Origin: Pelatocladus maniniholoensis HA4357-MV3 | GTDB lineage: Bacteria > Cyanobacteriota > Cyanobacteriia > Cyanobacteriales > Nostocaceae | DNA length: 64,000 nt | Direction: 5' to 3' | Assembly: GCA_019359115.1 (NCBI GenBank) | Contig: JAHHHW010000022.1 | Location: 28,528 to 92,527 of the forward strand | Shown: one piece after another, positions 26,998-35,334 of the stretch | Layout of the letters: each line of letters starts with the position of its first letter | Position numbering within the stretch: position 1 is the first letter of the stretch | Position numbers and translations under genes: made by a program | Notes under the pieces: generated by a model | Told to the model about the DNA's origin: nothing | The model's database searches: none | Seen by the model: the letters and a program-made list of their open reading frames with translations, nothing else

Positions 26998-29900
26998 TTA
27001 TGTAATTGCTCCTAAAGCTTTCAAAGAAGCTTTCTGAGCATCTGTCAGACCAATAATATTGGAAATATTCGCACCTTCATATGGTCTCTCATTCCTTAAT
27101 GTTTTGAGGCACTCCCCGGTGTTAACGTCCCAAAATTTAATAGTGTCATCTTGACTACCACTTACTACTGTTTGACCATTGGGACTAAAGGTAACAGACC
27201 AAACTAATTGTGTATGTCCCTCTAAAGTTTTGATACATTGATTTGTGCGGAGATCCCAAAGCTTCACAGTTTGATCTTGACTACTACTCGCTAGCATGAA
27301 GCCATCTGGACTAAAGGCTACTGAGTATACAGAACTGGTATGACCCTTCAAAGTTTGAACACATTCTCCAATTTTGACATTCCACAGCTTTATCGTTTGG
27401 TCGGTACTGCTGCTAGCTAGTATGTGGCCATCACAACTGTAAGTTATCCACCAGATCCAATTATTATGTCCAAAAAGTGTCCGGATGCATTCCCCCGTCG
27501 TAACATTCCATAACTTCACTGTTTTATCGTGAGAACCAGTAGCAACGATTTGACCATTTGGATTGAAGGCAACAGACCATATCCGATCAGTATGCCCTTC
27601 TAGTATATGAATGCATTGACCAGTGTTAACATCCCACAACCTTGCTGTGTGATCATCACTGCCACTTGCAAGCATTTGACAGCTTGGGCTGATAGCAACC
27701 GATGTGAGCCAATTTGCATGTCCACTAAAAGTTCTAAGACATTCACCAGTGTTGACATCCCAGAGCTTCACACTTTGATCTTCACTACCACTGGCCACGA
27801 TCTGGGCATTTGAACCCACAGTAACCGACGTCACCCGATTTTTATGTCCTCGCAAAGTTTTGAGACACTTACCAGTATTAATATCCCAGAACTTCACCAT
27901 TTGATCACCACTTCCACTCACAAGCATGTCACCATTGGCACTGAATGTCACTTCCCAGATTCCGCTACTGTAACCCTGCAAAGTTTTGAGGCATTGACCA
28001 GTGCTAATATCCCATAACCTTACTGTTTGGTCACTACTGCCACTCACAAGTGTGCAACTATCTGGACTCAAAGCAATTGACCATACCCTACTGCTATGTC
28101 CCTGTAAAGTTCTAAGATATTCACCAGTGTTGACATCCCACAGTTTTACCGTTCGATCATCTGCTCCACTTGCGAGTATATAACCATCTAAACTAAAGAC
28201 TAATGAATTTACACAATCAGTATGACCCTGTAAAGTATTGGTATGTAGACCAGTTTCAACATTCCACAATCTCACTGTTCGATCATGGCTGCCACTGGCT
28301 AAAGTTTGACCATCTGGACTGAAGCTAACTGACCAGACTCCACCATGATGTCCTTGTAAAGTTTTGAGGCATTTGTCAGTGGTGACATCCCATAATTTCA
28401 CCGTTTGGTCATGACAACCACTAGCTAAAATTTGACCATTTGGACTAAAAGCAACTGATGAGACTCTGCCATTATGACCACACAAAGTTTTCAGACATTC
28501 ACCAGTATTAGCATTCCACAGTTTCACAGTTTGGTCTTCACTTGCACTGGCTAGTATATTACCTTTAGGAGAAAAGGCAACTGACGCAATTCCGTTACTA
28601 TGTCCCTGTAAAGTTGCCAGACACTCTCCGGTATTCACATCCCACAGTTTGATTGTTTGATCCTTACCACCACTTGCGAGGATTTTTCCATCAGGACTAA
28701 AGCTAACTGACCACACCCAATCAGTGTGTCCAATACAAACAAGCTGTTGTTTGCCGTCTGCAACTTGATAGAGGTGAACCTGATTATAAGTATCTCCCAT
28801 AGCTAAGAATTGACCATCAGGGCTAAATGCCACCGAATGAATACCACCAAAGGTTTCAGCAAAAACGCAGTTAGCTAAATCAGCGTGAGCAAAATTTACA
28901 TTGTGCAAACTTACACTGCGTAGGTCAGCTTGCCAAACAGCGAGATCAGAAAAATCATAGCCATTTAAATCTGTCTGTAGTTGACTAAACAAATTGAGGA
29001 TATTTCCAGCACTATAGCCTGGTTCTTGGGGTGATTCTTCTCGTAGTCTTGCTAAAATTTGAGTTAATTGTTTTTCAATACCTCTTTTGCTTCTAAAGAC
29101 AGCGAGTAGTTCATTAATCAATGGTTGGAGGATGAGGCGAATATGAGTTTCTTTGATGTAATCTTTGGCAGTTGCCTTTATTAAGGCGTGACATCTAAAA
29201 AGATCGAAATTTTCAGTTGTGATCTCTTCACATACCTGTTCTATCAATACCTGAGTGACATACTCCATAACTACAGGTTGCAGGGTGAAAGTTGCTGCAC
29301 TTTGCTCAATTAGCGATCGCCTAACTAGAGACTCTAGAGCCTCTACTAATTTTTGTGGTGGTGTTGGCGATACGATATCTTCTCGTAAATCCGATAACGA
29401 AACTGGCTCACGATTAATTGCTAGCCAATACATAATTTCTTTTTCCAGGTTTGATAAGCGCTCAAACTGCTGCTCTAAAACATCACGAATATCTCCAAAA
29501 ACTGCTGTATCTTGTTGCAAGAATTGAGTCACATTACCACCAAAAACATCTTGAATAGTCGTGGCAACTATCTTTAAGGCTAATGGATTGCCTGCATACA
29601 GATCAATCATTCTTTTACATTCTTTCTCTGTTGCGGATAGTCCCTTGACTTTCAAAATTTCCTGTCCCTCTTCCACATTTAAGCCAGTCAGTAGTAGGGA
29701 ATGAATGGGTAGCGCTCTACCTTCCATTAATGCTACTTCTTTGGGTTTTTCCCGACTAGTTAGCACTAAACAGCTAGTATGAGCTGCTTCTCCTAGCTGT
29801 TTAAACAGCTGACCATATTCCTCATATCCTTCAGGGTAATGTCCAGAGCGATTACCACTGCTGAGAATTGACTCTATATTGTCAAAAATCACTAGACAAC

Positions 29901-30513
29901 GATTATTTCGTAAATAATCAAGTAGCCTGGATATGATCTCAGCCAGATTTTGTGGGAGATTGCTTTGTGTTTCTTGCTCGTCAGAGAGAAATTGGATGAG
30001 ATTTACGAGAACAGATTTAATAGGTGGTGCTTCTCTTAGCGATCGCCAGATGACATATTCAAATTCTTCCTGAATCTGTTGAGCAAGCTTTAAAGACAAA
30101 GACGTTTTACCAATTCCGCCCATTCCTAATACTGCTACAAATCGACACCGCTCATTAAGAATCCATTGCTCTAAAGTGGCAATTTCTTGCGTACGTCCAT
30201 AAAAAACTGTTGGAATAGTAGCATCTCCCCAATCTATCCGACTATTTGAACTAATATAGTCACTTTTTTCTAGTTTTTCCTTAAAAACTGTAAATAGCTT
30301 CTCAAGAGTTTTTTTATCAACCCCGGATTCGCGATTAAGTACTTTTGAGATTGTACTGGGATATAACCCAGTAAGTGCGCTCATTTCTTCAAATGTATAG
30401 CTGTTGCCAAAATTTTCCTGTGCTTCTGATGTGCGCTTTGCTTCTTGAAGTTTTTGCAATCCTTTAGTAGTAAGTGCAACTCCGCGCTTGCGTCTCCAAT
30501 TTTGTAAAGTCAT
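26998..30513 (-). CDS. STAND NTPase with N-terminal HTH-like domain and 14 WD40 repeats
   Basis: A protein of 1171 residues. About 1-85 is a helix-turn-helix-like region (SYTFEEMSALTGLYPSTISK) also found in other cyanobacterial WD40 proteins. About 110-430 is an NB-ARC-type NTPase with P-loop GMGGIGKTS, Walker B LVIFDNIES, a TSREK sensor and a GNPLALKI motif. From about residue 560, fourteen WD40 repeats end in KLWD/KLWN-type strands, enough for two seven-bladed propellers. Such proteins oligomerise when the propeller binds a ligand and can act in signalling or antiphage defence. No separate effector domain (TIR, nuclease, caspase) is visible, so the output is unknown. Confidence 0.92.
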   Translation of the reverse strand: MTLQNWRRKRGVALTTKGLQKLQEAKRTSEAQENFGNSYTFEEMSALTGLYPSTISKVLNRESGVDKKTLEKLFTVFKEKLEKSDYISSNSRIDWGDATIPTVFYGRTQEIATLEQWILNERCRFVAVLGMGGIGKTSLSLKLAQQIQEEFEYVIWRSLREAPPIKSVLVNLIQFLSDEQETQSNLPQNLAEIISRLLDYLRNNRCLVIFDNIESILSSGNRSGHYPEGYEEYGQLFKQLGEAAHTSCLVLTSREKPKEVALMEGRALPIHSLLLTGLNVEEGQEILKVKGLSATEKECKRMIDLYAGNPLALKIVATTIQDVFGGNVTQFLQQDTAVFGDIRDVLEQQFERLSNLEKEIMYWLAINREPVSLSDLREDIVSPTPPQKLVEALESLVRRSLIEQSAATFTLQPVVMEYVTQVLIEQVCEEITTENFDLFRCHALIKATAKDYIKETHIRLILQPLINELLAVFRSKRGIEKQLTQILARLREESPQEPGYSAGNILNLFSQLQTDLNGYDFSDLAVWQADLRSVSLHNVNFAHADLANCVFAETFGGIHSVAFSPDGQFLAMGDTYNQVHLYQVADGKQQLVCIGHTDWVWSVSFSPDGKILASGGKDQTIKLWDVNTGECLATLQGHSNGIASVAFSPKGNILASASEDQTVKLWNANTGECLKTLCGHNGRVSSVAFSPNGQILASGCHDQTVKLWDVTTDKCLKTLQGHHGGVWSVSFSPDGQTLASGSHDRTVRLWNVETGLHTNTLQGHTDCVNSLVFSLDGYILASGADDRTVKLWDVNTGEYLRTLQGHSSRVWSIALSPDSCTLVSGSSDQTVRLWDISTGQCLKTLQGYSSGIWEVTFSANGDMLVSGSGDQMVKFWDINTGKCLKTLRGHKNRVTSVTVGSNAQIVASGSEDQSVKLWDVNTGECLRTFSGHANWLTSVAISPSCQMLASGSDDHTARLWDVNTGQCIHILEGHTDRIWSVAFNPNGQIVATGSHDKTVKLWNVTTGECIRTLFGHNNWIWWITYSCDGHILASSSTDQTIKLWNVKIGECVQTLKGHTSSVYSVAFSPDGFMLASSSQDQTVKLWDLRTNQCIKTLEGHTQLVWSVTFSPNGQTVVSGSQDDTIKFWDVNTGECLKTLRNERPYEGANISNIIGLTDAQKASLKALGAIT

Positions 30514-30806
30514 ATATTAAAATTTTAATTATACTAAATTTACTTTAAAGAAATTAAATTTTTACTGAATCAAGAGCTTGTCGAACTATACATCAACTAG
30601 CGTGTTTTTTTGATAAAATACTTGTTGAGAACTCAAACTCGAAAATAGCTAAAACTCTTACTATATATATTACAGCCAATTTTAATGTAATTTTTATAAA
30701 ATATTTGCTGCATTTGATTTAATGCTTTTTAAATTTTATTTTATGGTTGATCTTACTTAGTATAACAAAATTGCTATGTTTACTAAAAAATCGAGCGCTA
30801 TCTTAT
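30514..30806. other. AT-rich intergenic region
   Basis: This is the promoter side of the WD40 gene. It is very AT rich. Faint similarity to more upstream luxR sequence may continue from about 30760, but it is too decayed to call. Confidence 0.4.
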
Positions 30807-30948
30807 GGTTTAACTAATATAAAAATTGCTGTTGAAGTTTAATATTGGTCAAAATACAATCACACAGACTTGAAAACGAATTTTTCGTAAACTAGATGTA
30901 TCCACAAGAGCAAAAACAGTAGCAAGATGCCCAACACCTCAAATTTAG
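30807..30948 (+). pseudogene. Decayed 3' end of a second GAF-LuxR gene
   Basis: This stretch aligns by eye base for base with the HTH-encoding 3' end of the intact luxR at 20204-20344. Both begin GGTTTAAC and share AAATTGCTG, CAAAATACA and the closing CCTCAAATTTAG stop context. Its last readable frame is FRKLDVSTRAKTVARCPTPQ versus FRKLNVSARAEMVARCQIPQ in the intact gene. It has an in-frame TAA and at least two indels. The thioesterase start codon at 30927 lies inside it. Confidence 0.8.
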
Positions 30949-31700
30949 ATTCTTGGTTTGTTTGTCCTAAACCTAATCCAGAAGCCAAAATCCGCTTATT
31001 TTGTTTCCCTTATGCTGGTGGTAGCGCTAATATATTTCGTGGGTGGTCAAATCATCTTCTACCAACTGTAGAGATCTGTGCGATCGAGCTTCCTGGTAGA
31101 GGAATGCGGATCAAGTTACCTTCATTCACTCAATTAGAACCTCTAGTCACAGAGTTAGCTAGTGTTTTTAAACCAAACTTAAACAAACCGTTTGCTTTCT
31201 TTGGCCACAGCATGGGTGGACTTGTGAGTTTTGAACTTGCTCGTCTACTCCGCAAACAGTATGGTGTAAAACCGAGTCATCTATTTGTATCGGCTCGCAG
31301 CGCACCTCAAATTGTTGATACCAAACCACCTATTCACAGCTTACCGGATGCAGAATTTATTGAAGAATTGCGTCATTTAAATGGGACTCCAGAAGCCTTA
31401 CTAGAAAATGATGAACTTATGCAATTATTCATGCCTATTCTACGGGCAGATTTTGCAGTACTAGAAACTTATATTTACACTCAACAAACACCACTGGATT
31501 GTCCTATTACTGCTTTTGGTGGTTTGCAAGATCAAGAAGTTAGTTATGACCAAATTAAAGCATGGCAAGAGCAAACAAGCGCTTCTTTTTCATTACATAT
31601 GCTTTCTGGAAACCACTTTTTTTTGCACTCATGTCAGTCATTTTTACTAGAGATTATTTATCAGAAAATAAATGATATAGCAATCCTATATGATTTGTGA
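30927..31700 (+). CDS. Type II thioesterase (NRPS/PKS-associated, GrsT-like)
   Basis: An alpha/beta-hydrolase of 257 residues. RLFCFPYAGGSANIFRGW, ELPGRGMRI and the nucleophile elbow FGHSMGGLVSFELAR are hallmarks of external thioesterases. A late Asp (GGLQDQEVS) and His (SGNHFFLH) complete the triad. These enzymes remove misprimed acyl groups from carrier proteins of peptide synthetases or polyketide synthases. None lies in the window, so it serves the nearby ThDP/KASIII pathway or acts in trans. The start is ATG 30927 with no good Shine-Dalgarno, inside the luxR remnant. Confidence 0.9.
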   Translation: MPNTSNLDSWFVCPKPNPEAKIRLFCFPYAGGSANIFRGWSNHLLPTVEICAIELPGRGMRIKLPSFTQLEPLVTELASVFKPNLNKPFAFFGHSMGGLVSFELARLLRKQYGVKPSHLFVSARSAPQIVDTKPPIHSLPDAEFIEELRHLNGTPEALLENDELMQLFMPILRADFAVLETYIYTQQTPLDCPITAFGGLQDQEVSYDQIKAWQEQTSASFSLHMLSGNHFFLHSCQSFLLEIIYQKINDIAILYDL

Positions 31701-31727
31701 GAATTGCAATGCTCAGATCCCCAACGA
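31684..31727 (+). repeat. Dispersed repeat, copy 1 (partial)
   Basis: TATATGATTTGTGAGAATTG followed by CA..GCTCAGATCCCCAAC recurs near 40535-40570 and, reversed, near 54838-54890. This copy lacks the second arm of the palindrome and overlaps the end of the thioesterase gene. Confidence 0.65.
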
Positions 31728-31803
31728 GAGCATCCCAATTTTTATTCTGACATTTGGAATGCTCCCGATGCTAAAGAATCGATATCACCAGCAATTTGTC
31801 TTG

Positions 31804-32288
31804 TTATAAAGTATTTAATTGAAATAGACCAGCATGAGCTACTTCTGACAAAATCGCAGCGTGATCTGAAGCTGAAAGCCCCAATGCTGGTTTAAATATA
31901 GCCATAATTAAGGGGCGATCAAACACTCTCAATAGTTCACGGATACCTGTAATTCCAACTTTTGGAGACTGACCATAAGTTTCTGGTAGACGCACCACAA
32001 TAACTTTCGCCGCACCAGCTATTGAGTATTTACCAAATATCATCGTCAACAGGCTAGATATATCCTTTTCGACATTCGTTTCTGGAAAACGAATGGTAGC
32101 GATGCTGTGACCTGTTTGGATTTCGGTTTGGACTGAGACTACTTTTGTGCCAGATGCGATCGCAAAGTCGCTTCTTTATGGGCAAAACCCGCATCCCAAG
32201 TTCCGACTGTTTGCCCAACGGCGATGACTTTGGCTTGTTTATGAGGGTCTACACCTTCAGGAAAATGGTAGTCTACTTCAATTGTCAT
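31804..32288 (-). pseudogene. Broken RuBisCO-like protein (form IV, MtnW-like) gene
   Basis: From the ATG at 32288 the frame reads MTIEVDYHFPEGVDPHKQAK and AVGQTVGTWDAGFAHKEAT, which is a RuBisCO-large-chain-like N-terminus, then hits a frameshift at a HIP1 site near 32157. The next frame continues ASGTKVVSVQTE... RLPETYGQSPKVGITGIREL and DRPLIMAIFKPALGLSASD, typical of the RuBisCO-like protein up to the KPALGL motif. It then ends abruptly in LFQLNTL at 31804. The catalytic barrel, normally about 280 more residues, is missing. It is a pseudogene with one frameshift and a 3' truncation. Confidence 0.75.
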
Positions 32289-32474
32289 TTGTCATTTGTT
32301 AATGGTTAGTTGTTTAGAATCTTGATAAATCACGACGCAGGATTTATGCTGCTTCGTGATTTTCATCCACTGTATAATGCACAGGGTTTTCAACCTACCT
32401 CTCATAAACCACCAACAACCAATCATCAAGCACAAAGCATAAACTACCAACAGCTAACCCAATCACCAACAAAA

Positions 32475-32849
32475 CTACAATGTTTCCAAATAACTAAGCA
32501 GGTCTGCCATTTCTTTAGTACTAGGCTGGAATTTTGGCATAGGAGGAGTTTCGCCACTGATGACTTGATGAATTAGACCATAGGGGGATTTGTGCTTAGA
32601 GACTCCTTGTAGACTAGGACCGACTCGACCGTCTGCTTCCAAACCATGACAACCGGCACAGTTAATTTGAAAGATCGCATGTCCTTGTACTGGATCACCT
32701 GTTAGGGATAGAACTGTCTTAACATAGGGATCGGAAGCTCTTACTATGCGAACAGCAAAAATCCCCAAGAGAAGCGCTAGCAAAATCGCCAGAGCCATTA
32801 AGGCGATTCGCTGAATGATATTTTTAGGTTGGGTAATTTGGTTATCCAA
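32475..32849 (-). CDS. cytM: Membrane-anchored cytochrome c, CytM-like
   Basis: A protein of 124 residues. One N-terminal membrane helix (IALMALAILLALLLGIFAV) is followed by a class I cytochrome domain with one CAGCH haem site and a probable Met ligand in PPMPKFQ. The size, uncleaved-looking anchor and QGHAIFQINCAGCHG sequence fit cytochrome cM, which carries electrons in the thylakoid or plasma membrane and modulates respiration and photosynthesis. Other small cytochromes c are possible, so the symbol is tentative. It is divergent from petG. Confidence 0.75.
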   Translation of the reverse strand: MDNQITQPKNIIQRIALMALAILLALLLGIFAVRIVRASDPYVKTVLSLTGDPVQGHAIFQINCAGCHGLEADGRVGPSLQGVSKHKSPYGLIHQVISGETPPMPKFQPSTKEMADLLSYLETL

Positions 32850-33059
32850 ATTTTTTTGCTGTCAAAGTTTGGGTGTACAAAAAATTTTCATTTCATACAC
32901 ATAGCTTAAAATTTCTTTGATTGTGTTTGCAAGCACAATATCTATTTTTCTATATTCTGTTGTTGGCTAAAACCATCTTCAAACATGGGATTGATGCCAA
33001 ATTTGGTAAGATTGAGAACAGGAAATAAATCTTTAACAACTGCAACAAGGAGATCTCAA

Positions 33060-33173
33060 GTGGTTGAACCCCTGCTAGATGGCATTGTTCTGGGTCTAAT
33101 CTTCGTAACTCTGGGTGGACTGTTCTACGCTGCTTATAAGCAATACAAGCGTCCCAACGAATTGGGAGGTTAA
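33060..33173 (+). CDS. petG: Cytochrome b6f complex subunit V (PetG)
   Basis: The 37-residue product begins [20 protein letters not shown] (GTG read as Met) and ends in [10 protein letters not shown]. One membrane helix spans nearly the whole protein. The frame is open from 32985, but the GTG at 33060 gives the canonical 37-residue PetG and has a strong AAGGAG seven bases upstream. PetG is an essential small subunit at the periphery of the b6f complex in thylakoids. Confidence 0.95.
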   Translation: MVEPLLDGIVLGLIFVTLGGLFYAAYKQYKRPNELGG

Positions 33174-33233
33174 TTTTTATTAAGGGGACGTGGGGAGACG
33201 TGGGGAATGATCAGACGCGCTGACGCGGAGAAT

Positions 33234-33860
33234 CTAATTACAAATACTCTCCATGTCTCCATTCTCTCCTTCTCGCTTATTTGTTCCAGAAGATGTATTG
33301 CCAGTATTAAAATCATTCGTCAACCCTGTTGTGTAGAAAGTAACAGCTGTGTTACCGTAAATTTTTTGGTGACAGATTTCTAAACCGGGAATTATTGGTG
33401 GTGTATTTTGACAACTGTGTTCGACTGCTATTTCCCCATGAGAATCTAATAATTGGTAAGATGCGATCGCCTCTAGTACTGGTTGGTAAACTTGACTAGC
33501 ATAAGGTGGATCGAAGTAAATTCTATTAAACTGTTGTCCAGCTAGTTTTGGCAATAACTGCACTACATCACCGCGCAGCACTTTCCACTGTTGTTGCTCT
33601 TTCGCTACTTGTTGCCAGTTTTGTTGGATAATTGCACAGGCACGGCTGGATTGTTCGATCGCGATCGCACTTGTTGCACCTCTACACAATGCTTCTGCAC
33701 CCATCGAACCTGTACCAGCACACAAATCTAGCCAGCGACATCCTTCTATTGTTCCTTGCCAAATATTAAATATAGCTTCTCTAACCCGCGCGCTTGTGGG
33801 TCTGGTATCTTTACCTGGTAATGTTTTTAACGAGCGATTTCCGTAAATTCTCAGAGCCAT
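33234..33860 (-). CDS. rsmD: 16S rRNA (guanine966-N2)-methyltransferase RsmD
   Basis: A protein of 208 residues. The N-terminal RIYGNRSLKTLPGKDTRPTS, the SAM-binding WLDLCAGTGSMGAEAL and catalytic DPPY (RIYFDPPYASQVY) are diagnostic. RsmD methylates G966 of 16S rRNA in the assembled small subunit. The C-terminal twenty residues (Asn/Gly/Ser rich) extend beyond the usual end of the family and look nonconserved. Confidence 0.93.
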   Translation of the reverse strand: MALRIYGNRSLKTLPGKDTRPTSARVREAIFNIWQGTIEGCRWLDLCAGTGSMGAEALCRGATSAIAIEQSSRACAIIQQNWQQVAKEQQQWKVLRGDVVQLLPKLAGQQFNRIYFDPPYASQVYQPVLEAIASYQLLDSHGEIAVEHSCQNTPPIIPGLEICHQKIYGNTAVTFYTTGLTNDFNTGNTSSGTNKREGENGDMESICN

Positions 33861-34081
33861 GAGCTTAGGGTCAAAATTAACGCAGACTTTATGACAAACT
33901 CACTTTCGCTCTAACTTTATAATCACAAAAAGTGGTTCAGGTAAAATATTAACTAATTCCTGTTCATTAAATAACAATCCATCACATTTATAGCAGAATT
34001 TTTCCATCATTCTGACTAAGAATGGCGGAGATGATAAAACAGGTGAAGTGATAGGAGATATTTACAAAAATTAACTTGATT

Positions 34082-34723
34082 TTAAGCAGCAATTTCTTCG
34101 CGATCGCGGACTTGGGCAACAAAATTAGACAGAATTTGCAATCCAATATTAGAAGATTTTTCTGGGTGAAACTGGACTGCCATTAAGTTTTCATAGGCAA
34201 TAGCGGCTGTAATAGTTTGACTACCATGAGTGACATTAGCCGCACGGACTTGGGGTTCGGTGGGGTCAACATAATAAGAATGGACAAAATATACCCAAGG
34301 TTGAGGCGCTAAATATTCCCATAAAAGACATTTTGGTTGAGTCAATTCAAGTTGATTCCAACCCATGTGGGGAATAGTAATTCCTGGTTCTGGACGGAAG
34401 CGACGCACTTTTCCTTTTATAATTCCTAGTCCTGGTTCGCAGCCTTCTTCACTAGACTCAAACAAAATTTGCAGTCCCAAACAAATACCTAAAAAGGGTT
34501 TGCCAGATGCGATCGCTGCTTTTATGGGTGCTTCTAAATTCCGCGATCTTAAATGTTGTATTGCCGGGTCAAATGCACCCACTCCCGGTAATACTATCGC
34601 ATCTGCTCTTTCTAATTCCTTTGTTGAATCTGTAACTTTCGGAGTTGCCCCAGCTTTTTCTAAACCTTTGCAGACTGAGTGCAAATTCCCCATGTCATAG
34701 TCCACAACTGCTATAACCGCCAT
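34082..34723 (-). CDS. hisH: Imidazole glycerol phosphate synthase glutaminase subunit HisH
   Basis: About 213 residues from the ATG at 34723 (MAVIAVVDYDMGN); the frame is open to 34741. It is a class I amidotransferase: nucleophile Cys in GICLGLQILFE, and His and Glu in AVQFHPEKSS. It releases ammonia from glutamine for HisF to form IGP and AICAR in histidine synthesis. hisF is not adjacent, as is usual in cyanobacteria. Confidence 0.95.
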   Translation of the reverse strand: MAVIAVVDYDMGNLHSVCKGLEKAGATPKVTDSTKELERADAIVLPGVGAFDPAIQHLRSRNLEAPIKAAIASGKPFLGICLGLQILFESSEEGCEPGLGIIKGKVRRFRPEPGITIPHMGWNQLELTQPKCLLWEYLAPQPWVYFVHSYYVDPTEPQVRAANVTHGSQTITAAIAYENLMAVQFHPEKSSNIGLQILSNFVAQVRDREEIAA

Positions 34724-34781
34724 TAACTTGCTCCCTGTCAATTTATTATGGAGGGTAATTCTATTTTAAATAATATTCGTA

Positions 34782-35291
34782 ATGACGAGAAGGTTGCTAT
34801 TAATTTATTTTGCAACTTGGCGATCTGATCAAAAATCAAATTCTGATGATGATTTATTGATTGAACTAGCTAAACTTGATTCGATATCTCATGCTTTGAC
34901 TTTGGTGCGATCGCTCTTTGTGGATGTGCAACTAGCCAAGACTCAAGTACTGGAAAAAATCACAGAACTACTGCCAGATGGAATTATCTGCTGTGGCATG
35001 ACCCAAAAGCAGACGCAATTAAGTGTGGAATAAATGCTGGTTTTGGTCAAACTGTGTTGTAAACAACGCTGAATTTAGAGCAGTTGATGGTTAAGATAAG
35101 GAATTTTGAGATTAGCCATGACTGGAGCAAATTTGTCTGTTGAAGGTCTAAATTATTCAGTACTAGATGACCTGCGACAGTGCCAATTAAAAGTTCCTTG
35201 CACATTTATCCACGTTTCTATTTTGACTATAGAAAATTTGCCCTCAATTCTTGCTGATTTTTTATTAATTATTTACAGGGTGGCACTTTGA
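34782..35291 (+). pseudogene. Disrupted pyroglutamyl-peptidase-like (C15) gene
   Basis: The first frame (34782-35033) reads LLLIYFATWRSDQKSNS and DGIICCGMTQKQTQLSVE, the N-terminal half of a cyanobacterial peptidase-C15-like protein. After a stop at 35031 the match continues in another frame (NAGFGQTVL, TAA, TTLNLEQL, later EISHDWSKFVC). It then shifts again into EGLNYSVLDDLRQC and PSILADFLLIIY, ending at 35291. At least two frameshifts and one nonsense codon are visible, so the gene is dead. Confidence 0.75.
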
Positions 35292-35334
35292 TAAAATCTT
35301 TTGCGTCTGTTTGTAGAAAAATTTATCTAAGTAT

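Noticed and set aside
31704..31895. A 63-codon rightward frame after the thioesterase
   Set aside because: It spans a dispersed repeat and the antisense of the RuBisCO-like pseudogene; no family seen.
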